Assembly: GCA_011799875.1 (NCBI GenBank)
Contig: CM022301.1
Location: 220,106,296 to 220,170,295 of the forward strand
From: Thinopyrum elongatum
Lineage: Eukaryota > Streptophyta > Magnoliopsida > Poales > Poaceae
Length of the DNA stretch: 64,000 nucleotides
Direction: 5' to 3'
This document shows, piece after piece, positions 12,601-20,960 of this stretch. Numbering within the stretch: the stretch's first letter is position 1; each line of letters begins with the position of its first letter. A model generated the notes under the pieces. It ran no database searches. It worked only from the letters and a program-made list of their open reading frames with translations, and was not told the DNA's origin. The translations under genes were made by a program, and so were the position numbers.

Positions 12601-12727
12601 ATGGACATTGGATGTAATCCTCATCACCAATTCTCTTCTTTGTACTTTCAGCCAAATTCATGAACTCCGCCACGCCACTAATAAAATATGAGCTTCTCCG
12701 ATTCATCATCCATTCGGATCGTTCCAT
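9615..12727 (-). pseudogene. TNP2-type CACTA transposase, broken
   Basis: The transposase would bind the element ends and catalyse cut-and-paste transposition in the nucleus. Reading from 12727 (start MERSEWM), the order is: a transposase-associated N-terminal domain with 'YIQCPCTHCAN' (PF13963 type); the TNP2 catalytic domain (PF02992 type) at 12020-10700 with 'ACPTCKHARYKRRR', 'CTDGMSPFGDMSSNHSTWP' and 'CIDVMYIEKNVCESILGTL'; a DUF4218-like part at 10673-10302; and a DUF4216-like C-terminus at 10298-9615. Breaks: in-frame TAA at 12097-12095, TAG near 12013, a stop near 10814 followed by a frame change, a further frame change near 10670 where a segment of the family domain seems deleted, and stops near 10300 and 10075. 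Start 12727 was preferred over upstream ATGs because the conserved N-terminus begins there. No intron structure is required. Confidence 0.9.
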
Positions 12728-13594
12728 CTGCACCACACGGAGGGTAACTAAAAACAAAACAACAACATTAATACACACATTAACTGATGCCCAAAGATGC
12801 ATGCATAAATCACAAGGTTTTATTTTCATAATTACTAAGGGCGCTTCATATTGTTATCCAGACGTGCAATGACAAAAATTAATGGGCAGTCAATTTACAC
12901 GCAGAGTACTACAACACTACCCTTAGGAATTGAATACCTTAATTAAGCCACTCACGAAAAGAATACCTTAATGAATTAGCCGCGCGGCGACCTCCATCCA
13001 GCAGACAGAGAAGCGCGATGCGATGGCACACCGAGACAGCAGGGTCGAGGAGCAAAGCTTAGTGCGGCCGCCGCCTAAAGTTCGACCTCCACTATCCCGC
13101 CATCGACCACGATGGATGTGCTCCAATCACGCCGCCGCCGACCTTGATGGTTGAGCTCCTCCTATCTCCCGCCGCAGACCAAGGATTGACTTCCTATGAC
13201 GCCGCCACCGCCCACTGACCGAGGATTGACCTCTTATCCGGTAGCCGCTGCCTAGGCCGCCGCCGCCACCATCTCTATCTGCAGAGCGGTTGTTTCATTT
13301 TTTGATGGATATCCGCAGAGCGGCTGTTTACACGGTATCACTGTAACTCAATTATATGTACAGGGTAGTACATCACATATGGTTATGTCACGGCAACCGT
13401 GTCTCACCTACGTTGTCTTCTCACATGGTTTGGTGCGGAAATCGTGTGTGAAGTTGTAATACCTAACACAAACGACATGTAAAAACAGTGTGCCGTATAC
13501 AACATATAGTGCCATAAGTAGTTCCCGACTGTTAGCTTATCCCCACAGTTTCCCATTTCCCCCAAATCCCTAGATAGCCTCCAAATTCCCTCGC
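12728..13594. other. CACTA spacer between divergent genes, GC-rich core
   Basis: This interval separates the minus-strand transposase start from the plus-strand GRF gene, so it should contain both promoters. About 12980-13290 is rich in gccgcc and contains loosely repeated phrases such as 'ccgccgaccttgatggt' and 'agaccaaggattgac'. Subterminal-like motifs such as 'cagtgtgccgtatac' recur at about 13330-13510. No TATA box could be assigned confidently. Confidence 0.45.
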
Positions 13595-14368
13595 ATGGCA
13601 CTGACATTGGGGGAATGCGGACGAGTGGTGCTGATGGTTTCGGTGCGGCTGCTCCTGCTCGTATCGCTGCTCTCGGCAGTGCCGCCACGACGGCGGTCGC
13701 CGCCGAGCACTTGCCAAAGGTCATCAGAAGGCAGGTGTACTATGGATCCGAATCGTCCTGTCAGGTTCCAATCTATCCCGATCTTTTTTAGCATGTCCAA
13801 AGTAGCTCCCTGTTGAATTTGTCCTGAATGACCCCCCAGGGAAAGTGATCTGCCGCCGGATCCGGAGCATGACTCCAGACTCCTGCAATACGAGTTCGAC
13901 TCCGAGTTTTGCACCACCGAGAAGTACCAAAAGCTGAGTTGTGTGCACGGGCACACTCCCGCTCGACATGTATGCACGGAGGGATTCGACATTGGCAGGC
14001 GGTTTCTCAGTTGCCCCTTAGAGGTTAGTGCTAAGTTCATCATTTTACTTGAGTTAATGCCACCGCTTATCCTGAATACTATTTAACATTGGCAGGGATA
14101 TGAGGCTTGTGCCTTTGTTAACTAGCTGGATGAAGAATGGCATGGCAAGGCTCGGAGTGTTATCACCAAGCTCGCAGAAAATAACGTGAAGCTGAAGAAG
14201 AAACTGGCTGATCTGGAATGTACAATCAATACGATGAAGCAAGAAAGAATCGATCACAGGCAACAGATGAAAGCAAGAGACAAGAAGGAACTAGCATGTG
14301 TTGTTGTGGTTGTCGCATTAGCCATGTTCTATGCGATGTTTGCAATGATGATTAGGGGTTTTGTTTGA
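13595..14368 (+). pseudogene. GRF zinc-finger, coiled-coil, membrane-anchor protein remnant carried by the CACTA
   Basis: From 13842 the frame encodes an acidic stretch and then a GRF-type zinc-finger pattern: 'CVHGHTPARHVC', 'GRRFLSCPLE' and, after an intron, 'GYEACAFVN'. A phase-0 intron fits gag|gttagt at 14023/14024 and ggcag|gga at 14095/14096. The second exon continues as a coiled coil ('KLKKKLADLECTINTMKQER') and ends in one hydrophobic segment (CVVVVVALAMFYAMFAMMI) before the stop at 14366-14368. A TAG at 14126-14128 replaces a position where the family usually has tryptophan. The upstream part (13595-13840) reads in conflicting frames, so the true start and any first intron are unresolved. 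GRF fingers usually bind single-stranded nucleic acid; the role in a transposon is unknown to me. Confidence 0.6.
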
Positions 14369-15079
14369 CAGTATTGCTAAAGCACATCTAGGTGTGCTCT
14401 AAGTAATGCACATCTAGGTCTTATGCCATTGATGTTAAGCGAAGATTCGTGAAGATATTTTCCTTTGTCTTTTTTTCTTTTCATTTGTAGTTTGATTATT
14501 ACTAGCTTCATTTATAAGAAGAGCTCAATGTATTGCTTGCCAACTGTCCTACTCTGTTCGTACGGGTACCGGTGCATAATCCCAAAACTCGTTCCTTGTT
14601 TTTGTCCTGAAAAAAGAAATCAGCCAATGGGAGTCCTGCGGGTTGTTATGCATTCAATGACTTCAGACTACTTAGCATAACATGCATGCAATGGTCAATT
14701 CTCTGCACGCAATGGTATTGATTACCAAAGAATCATCAAGTTCTCTCGTTTTTCCCCCACCTAGGTCACCGGTACGGAGGGAGTAGAAGTACTACAAAAA
14801 ATGCGTGTTTCATATTTAGACGCTCCAATGCGTGTGCGTAATTAATTATCACATTGAGAATTGCACAACCCCGGGAATTTGGAGCGACTGGGTACAAATA
14901 ATTGTGGTTGATTATATCAGCGGTTAGATAATACGTCAACCCCCGCTTCAATTCGCATTCCTCTTCTCTGCATACTCCGCTTAAGTGTCCACCATCTTCA
15001 TTGTCCCCGGCAGGCCGCGCTACATACTTGCACACACTCTGCAATCTCGCTTTCTTGCGGTTTTTATACGACCGCAGCC
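14369..15079. other. CACTA spacer, no gene; possible Stowaway end fragment
   Basis: Nothing coding is supported. Near 14775-14787 the string 'tacggagggagta' looks like the right end of a Stowaway MITE. No matching left end is visible nearby, so it may be a fragment or chance. The last 100 bp precede the acidic ORF and should contain its promoter. Confidence 0.4.
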
Positions 15080-15454
15080 ATGTCGAGCGACAACGAGGAC
15101 AACAGTTCGACCAGCAGTCTGGCGCCCGATGATAGGTCAACATCAGAATCATCCCGCTCGTCTTCCATGAGTCCGGCATCGAGCCCAGACCTCGATTATA
15201 TACGGATCATGGAAGGGACGCCGCCTCCGGAGTCGTCAGACGACAACCAGACGGGCGAGGAGCCGTCGGAGGATGAAGAAGAGGACGACGATGATGATGA
15301 GGAGGAATGGTCGAATGAGGACGACGACGACGACAGCAACTACGATGACGACGGCGGCGGCGATGAAAAGCCAACGGTCAGCGGCAAGAAGCGTCCTCGC
15401 CAAGACGATGTCGCGGGGCCATCCAACAACAACAACAACAACAAGAAGCACTAA
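15080..15454 (+). CDS. Acidic low-complexity protein of the CACTA, 124 aa
   Basis: The frame is complete from ATG to TAA. It starts MSSDNEDNSSTSSLAPDD, is Ser/Pro rich to about residue 50, and then carries long Asp/Glu runs at about residues 58-90. A basic 'GKKRPRQD' patch resembling a nuclear localisation signal follows, and the tail is poly-Asn then KKH. No known domain is present. It could be the element's second protein, as CACTA elements often encode a regulatory protein besides the transposase, or it could simply be an open frame through GAC/GAG repeats. The single complete frame with start, stop and NLS-like patch favours a real element gene only modestly. Confidence 0.45.
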   Translation: MSSDNEDNSSTSSLAPDDRSTSESSRSSSMSPASSPDLDYIRIMEGTPPPESSDDNQTGEEPSEDEEEDDDDDEEEWSNEDDDDDSNYDDDGGGDEKPTVSGKKRPRQDDVAGPSNNNNNNKKH

Positions 15455-15499
15455 ATTAAGCAGACTCTATATATCTCTGTTTCCGTTCGCTCATATTAA

Positions 15500-16037
15500 T
15501 TTGTTATCTCTGTTTATCCTGTCAATCTCATCGCAGACGGTTAGTAATACGTATTCGTCAGAGATCTTCTACATTATCACACACAGGTTGGTTTCTTGAA
15601 CTGTGTGCCCTGACGAGCACACAATTCACAAAAAAAGACCGTATGGGCTGTCTATAATGATCGCACGCAATTCTGATTACTGACCATTTTGCCGGGTATC
15701 ACACACATCTTGTTACGCCGAATCGTTTGTGTTCAACTCGATCATCGCAAACGGTTCATCGGAGTGAACTGTATGCCGTATACCGCACACACCTTGATCT
15801 GGCTGCCCGTTTCTGTTGTTCTGTCTCATCACAAACAGTTCGTATGGATCAACCGTATGCCCCGCATCGCACATGCAACTAAAATCTGAACCGTGTTTGA
15901 TGTATCCTTCATCGCAAACGTTTTGCATATTTTTTGACGGTTTTTTTTACATCACCGTTTGCGATTAATGCATCGCACACAGTTTCGTCAAAGGGTCTCT
16001 GATCGTAGTGTCGCGTTAGCAGCATCCTGCAGTAGTG
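15500..16037. repeat. CACTA right subterminal repeats and terminus
   Basis: Repeated short motifs such as 'gcacacaccttg', 'cacaaacagtt', 'aactgtatgccgtat' and 'atcgcaaacg' lead to the terminus 'gcatcctgcagtagtg'. Read on the minus strand, the end matches the terminus at 17803 for about 80 bp: CACTA.TGCAGGATGCT, then CACTAC and CAGAGACCCTT.GACGAAAC. Confidence 0.8.
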
Positions 16038-17148
16038 TTGTGCACAAAACCATTGGATCGATTTGACGATGCCATCTTGGAAATAGTGCCAACTTCATCA
16101 GATTTTTGTTGAGGACAAAGCCATGGGTTAGAAGTCGTGCTGTGAAAATCATTAGCTTGACGTCGCTTAATTTGCTGCTCAGCACGGACAACTTGGTGCA
16201 CAAGATCTTGTATGTTGTAATAAACCACCATCTCCACACGATTCTGCACCTCTATGTTTAGCCCGTTAAAGAAACATGCCATGGTTGCCTCCGGATCCTC
16301 TATTGTCCCTGTACGTAACATAAGCAACTCGATCTCCTTGTAATATTCATCAACACTCATATTACCTTGAGAGAGCCGCTACAACTTGTTGTACATATCT
16401 CTTCTATAGTGCTCAGGAACAAAACGTCGCCTCATGAATTCTTTCATCCCTCGCCAAGTCATCGGACGATGTCGCGACCAGCAAATTTGATTCCACCAAA
16501 TTAGCGCGAAACCGGTGAACTCAATTCCAGCAAGTTGAACTTTCTTCTCTTCGCTATAAGGATGGGCATAAAAAATTTGATCAACACGCATCTCCCACTC
16601 CAAATATACTTTTGCTTCGCACTTGCCAGAGAACGAAGGAATTGAAATTTTTGTGCGCCCAATTCTATCATCCAAAGGAACATGCACAACTTGACCCACA
16701 CGATCATGCGCTCCGCCATGAGAGACAACTTCAGGACGGGGCTCCAAGTGTCGCGGCCGTGGCGCATACCCCGCCACAAGATCAACATCATCATCAAGGC
16801 CGTCATCTCCAGCATGTGGTCGTGCCGCTAGATGGCGATCATGCACGACAGCATGTCCGTCGCGAGCTGGTGCTGCGTAACACAGTGGAGCAACCAGAGC
16901 AGTCTGTGGTGGTGCGGAATCTGTCGTCGGCGTATTGATAGTGTCCGCCAAAGCGTCGAACCGGGCGATCAGGACATCAATCCTTTTGCCAACCTTCACC
17001 ACGAGCGCGTCATGACATTGTTTGACATAGTTGCACATGTGGTCAAAACCATCCAAATATTTTGAGGAATATCATCCGCGTAGACTGGACATACAACTTC
17101 CTCAGAATCAGCAGGAGACTCTCTATCCTTGTTGACCGAGGTTGACAT
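16038..17148 (-). pseudogene. Gypsy gag (5' part), interrupted
   Basis: Starts MSTSVNKDRESPADSEE at 17148, about 46 bp inside the LTR. A frame change near 17040 leads into the main gag frame (17056-16379), with 'KISIPSFSGKCEAKVYLEWE' and 'MTWRGMKEFMRRRFVPEHYR', typical of the plant Retrotrans_gag domain (PF03732 type). A TAG after 'YRRDMYNKL' is followed by the same domain continuing (16360-16041). The frame is cut at 16041-16038 by the CACTA and resumes at 5549 in register with the zinc knuckle. Gag would form the particle shell. The copy is dead because of the stops, the frame change and the insertion. Confidence 0.85.
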
Positions 17149-17179
17149 CTTAATCAATACAGTACCATGAACAACCTTA

Positions 17180-17192
17180 GCTCTGAATACCA
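17180..17192 (-). other. Primer-binding site of the gypsy element
   Basis: On the minus strand, two bases after the LTR end, the sequence reads tggtattcagagc. This matches the plant initiator-methionine tRNA primer site TGGTATCAGAGC apart from one extra T. It fixes the direction of the element and marks 17195-17804 as the 5' LTR. Confidence 0.85.
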
Positions 17193-17194
17193 CC

Positions 17195-17804
17195 TGATAT
17201 AGACTCGACTAGATGGTGAGTCATTCGTCGGCCCGATCTTTCATGGTACTAGCAGCAACAACAAGAAATTCCTGTCGAGCAAAGATACGATACCGTAATA
17301 TCAAAAACTGGCGTCGACTAGATGGAATCAACTCCACGCGTAGCAGCAACGAAATCCGTCACAGATCAACAAAAGCAAACATGATATTTGGCGTCCCCTG
17401 ACATGGGATGTTTTCTGACTTTTATTCAACTCACGATTGAAACAAGACTTGCCACTTACATTGGCCGTAGCCAACCTTTTACATAGGCATCACACACACG
17501 ATCAAACCGAGCCACAAGCAAAGCAAAACTGACGCGGACTCTCTCTCTCCTAACTATAAACCGAACAGGACTCCTAGTACTACTATGACACCTCTAAATC
17601 TCACGCCTAAGGAAAAGTTCCTTTACCTAATAACCAAGGATTTATTAATTACCTATCCAGCCACGCTGGTCACTAGGATCCAAAATGAATTTTAACCATA
17701 CCATATCACCTTGGATTTCTATCTAGGAATAGAACAGCTTCTGCATGTAAACACATCCTCATGCGACCTGGACCGAAATAGCACCAACAATTATCCAGCT
17801 TGCA
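17195..17804 (-). repeat. 5' LTR of the gypsy element
   Basis: Begins 'tgatatagactcgactag' and ends 'ttatccagcttgca' on the plus strand, pairing with 4019-4625. Its last two bases (ca, 17803-17804) are also the first two bases of the adjoining CACTA terminus, so the exact junction is ambiguous. Confidence 0.87.
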
Positions 17805-18420
17805 CTATTGCAGGATGCTACTAACGTGACACTACAATCAGAGACCCTTCGACGAAACTGTGTGCAATGCATTAATCACAAATGGTAATGTCATAAAACC
17901 ATCAAAAAGATACAAAACGTTTGCAATGGCGGAGACATCAAACACGATTCAGATTAGAGTTGTGTGTGCGATGTGTGGCATACAGTTAATCCATAAGAAC
18001 TGTTTGCGATGAGCCAAAACAACATAAACGGGTAGCCATATGAAGATGTGTGCGATATACGGCATACAGTTCACTCGGATGAACTATTTACGATTAGGGA
18101 ACGCAACAGAAATGGTCAGCCAGATCAAGGTGTGTGTAATATACGGCATACAGCTTACTCGGATGAACTGTTTTCGATTAGGCAACACAACAGAAATGGT
18201 TCAACTTAACAAGATGTGTGTGATATGTGACAAACAGGTTCATAATCAGAAATATGTGCGAAGACCGATAATAACACAAACGCTTTCTGCTAATAAGCCG
18301 TGTATGTTATGGGCAAACGCTTGCTGGTATACAATTGTCAGCAATTGATGAATTCATCACCGACGGGTTCCCTAGTATGGTCTGTGTGCGATGTCATTGC
18401 ATACAAAACAACAATATATG
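17803..18420 (+). mobile_element. Terminal fragment of a second CACTA of the same family
   Basis: Starts 'cactattgcaggatgctac' and continues with the same terminal sequence as the right end of the first CACTA, in the opposite direction. Subterminal tandem units of about 83 bp begin at 18047, 18130 and 18214 ('gtgtg.gatatacggcatacag' type). The three bases before it are ttg, the same trinucleotide as the first element's target duplication. Motifs fade after about 18410 and no opposite end is visible, so it is truncated or very diverged. Confidence 0.75.
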
Positions 18421-19339
18421 TACTTATAACTTATAAGGACTTGATTTCATAACCAAATTGAACATCCAATTACATAGGTGGCTAGTACATACATGACCTT
18501 TGCACACACCAAAGTATGTTCCAAAATGCCTAGAAAACTCAAATAATGTATAAAAAAGGCAAAACGAACCCTGAATAATTTCATATTTTTAGGACAGTGC
18601 TCCTATAGTTGCATGCTGCCTCTGTAAAATAAATCAAGGCGGGAAGAGACAGCATATGTCGTTTCGCACATATAGGTGACAAGTTCCCTCTCGGAACCAT
18701 GAGGCTTCTTGAGAGAAGCTCCGGTTTGTAAGAAGTTTATACCAAAACTTGTCCCAAATTGGACTAATTTTTTACCACAGCATGTTGGTGCCATGTCATA
18801 ACACCATGCCAAGTTTCATGATTTTCACGTGAGTTTTAGATTTACAGTAATTTTAAAACCAGGTTTCTCAATGCTTACTGTCGTGTCGACACCGCCGTGG
18901 ATAGGATTTTTCCTCGTGGTTTCGAAATGTCAGAATCCAAATCTGTCACTACCATGCAACTTTTCTTATTAAGAATTACAACCCATTTGGTGTGCTAGCT
19001 GAAAATAAGTTTGTGGATGCTGGCGGGCGCTAAGAACTTGCAGGTTCTGTAATGAACAATGATCTCAAGGATCCCGCAAGAGTGGTGTTCTTTCCCTATG
19101 TTGCGATTGCTTATAATATTTATGTCTTAATTAAAGAAATGGCAAGCCATTGGCCCAGTATGAAAGAAAATATGGGTCAATACGAGTTGAAAAGGGCAAC
19201 AATATCTAACTCCAGCTTACAAATGGTCCAAAATCACGAGGATTAATTGTTCATCAGATTTAGACAAAACTTAGATTGAACAGGGCAATAACATCTAACT
19301 ACACCAAAGTTTTGGGCGGTCACAATCAAATGGATCGGT
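18421..19339. other. Unrecognised DNA, possibly decayed CACTA interior
   Basis: The part at 18620-18840 ('ccaaaacttgtcccaaatt', 'ttttttaccacagcatg') is loosely like the 0.5 kb repeats of the first CACTA ('ggcacaagttttgat', 'aaaatttggtaaag' reversed). That suggests remnant element interior. No gene is supported before the F-box pseudogene end at 19340. Confidence 0.35.
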
Positions 19340-20960
19340 CTAATCCATAAAATCAAGATCCCGGTACAAAAAGTCTACTGGTCCATGATGATGAGAAGTT
19401 GTTGTAAATAGAAGCCGAGCACGTTCAGAAGCCCTTAGATTCACCCGAAACTTCTTTTTATGTTGTTCAACATGTCCACCTGTGAGCAAGTTTTTGTCAA
19501 AAAACTTAATCCTCACAGACAATAGTGCCCTCGCATTCAACATGAAGAATGTGACAAAGTTAGTGTTTGCATGGTTGGATGCATATCCTTCCACCATTAT
19601 TATCGTCAAACGAATGTCATGAGATATGAGAAAATCCTTGTGCTTCCTCAGCCATCAATTGGTTATACCTTTTTCTCCAAGTGCTAGTACCTAAATAGAC
19701 ATGAAGATTGAAAATAGTTAATGTCTAAAATAGAGCATGTCGAAGGAGCGACAGTTGAACGATTAATTCTAGTACATTATATATGGGCTTTCAATGTGTG
19801 TGAAATCATCATCTTTATAAACAAATTCTCCAAACATGGAAAGCAACGCAGCAAGCCAATAATCATGTTCAAATCAAGACACCACATACTGATATATAAG
19901 GTCTTCACAGAATCCAGCACCACTGATAGGCCATCCATGGACAAGCTCTTCATTCAGCATAGAACATAATATTTAGCACCGAAAGTTTACTCCAAGATGA
20001 TATTTAACTTACACGCACAAATGAGAAATGCAGATTACAAAAGTGTACATGGATTATATATAGTACCTGAATAAGTGTGGAGCCAAACACCATCTTGAAC
20101 GATTTAAACGAATCACGAATTGCACCGAAGGTCTCCAGTTTAGGCGCAGAGACCACAGTTATTTGCGAAGGTGCATAACAACAATCAAGGAGCAACCTTT
20201 GAAGTGAAGGGGCATCTTCGATGATGAGCTCTTGTCCTTCAAAACGAATTCCAATGCTTACAAGGTGAGGCGACTTTATTTTGAGACAAGGGATATGGAT
20301 TCCTTTTCCAAAAACAAGCACCAAGCGCTCCAGGGCAGGGTGGCTAGAGTGGATGATGTTGTGCAGTGAGGCCTCTGACAGATCAACCAACATAAACGCA
20401 AGTTTTTTTTAGCAGTGGGAGTCGAAGCATTTATACCAGTTTGTCTGCTAGATGGCACCTGGTCAAGGTGGCGGTGTGGAGAGAGGAGGAAAACCATAAG
20501 ATGGAAATCGGTGGTGAGGGCACAAATACAGTGATTGGTGGTAACCTATTTTCGTAGTAATGGTAGAACTCAAGCTGCTGGAGTTTTTTGAATTGATAGG
20601 ATGTTAGCCAGGCGCCCACCATGCAGGGTATGTCCAGCAGGTAGCATGCTGAGATGCAGATGCGTTGAACGGAGCCCTGATGGGAGGAGATGATGGCTTT
20701 GGGGAGTTCAGAATCATCATCAACATATAGCTGACGAAAGTCGAGATTAAGAGGCGCGACGCGCCACTGAGTGCACCACTGAGATATGAGGACTTGTGTG
20801 CGGCAGCCATTCTTGGTGAGGAGAAGGGAGATGATCTCCCCAAGGATGGTGTCTGGGAGATCGCTGATGCGCTCCGCCCAAGATTCTACGAGTTCCTCAG
20901 ATCCAGGGGGCGTGGTCGCTTCTGCCCGCGCTGCCAGGTGCAGGATCTTCTACAACCGGT
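19340..20960 (-). pseudogene. F-box/FBD-LRR protein pseudogene
   Basis: F-box/FBD proteins are substrate adaptors of SCF ubiquitin ligases. On the minus strand, 20920-20800 encodes an F-box start ('ERISDLPDTILGEIISLLL'), then 'WRVAPLNLDFRQL'. LRR-like text follows: 'SYQFKKLQQLEFYH' and, in a shifted frame, 'SEASLHNIIHSSHPALERLV' and 'LIIEDAPSLQRLLLD'. A splice donor fits ttcag|gtact at 20067. A second exon contains 'SMDGLSVVLDSVKTLYI' and 'LLRCFPCLENLFIKMM' and ends in an FBD domain (19690-19340) with 'HANTNFVTFFMLNARALLSV' and 'FLYRDLDFMD'. Breaks: TAA at about 20431, a one-base shift in an A-run near 20405, extra stops near 19760-19710, and TGA near 19655 before 'WLRKHKDFLISHDI'. The 5' end above 20920 is unclear. 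Confidence 0.82.

Larger units (their letters stand above)
5550..16037 (-). mobile_element. CACTA (En/Spm-type) DNA transposon, complete ends, TSD TTG
   Basis: The element starts 'cactggtacaacgaggtg' at 5550 and ends '...gcatcctgcagtagtg' at 16037. It is flanked by the 3 bp target duplication ttg (5547-5549 and 16038-16040). The two ends are only loosely similar after CACT, so the inverted repeat has decayed or is asymmetric. Subterminal regions contain many short 'gtgtgcgat'/'cacaaacggtt' motifs, typical of CACTA transposase binding regions. The minus strand holds the TNP2-type transposase remnant (12727-9615). The plus strand holds a GRF-type gene remnant (to 14368) and an acidic ORF (15080-15454). 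It interrupts the gag of the gypsy element, and that frame rejoins exactly when the insertion and one TTG are set aside. Confidence 0.93.
4019..17804 (-). mobile_element. Ty3/gypsy-type retrotransposon, gag-protease only, split by a CACTA
   Basis: Two LTRs of about 0.6 kb (4019-4625 and 17195-17804) start TG and end CA and face the minus strand. A primer-binding site similar to that for initiator methionine tRNA sits directly inside the right-hand LTR. Gag (17148-16038) and a retropepsin region (5549-4615) are the only coding parts; no reverse transcriptase, RNase H or integrase is present. Subtracting the 10.5 kb CACTA leaves an element of about 3.3 kb. It is therefore a non-autonomous element that would need enzymes from a relative. 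A clean 5 bp target duplication is not visible: the left flank is ctaac, and the right flank runs into another CACTA end. Confidence 0.88.
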
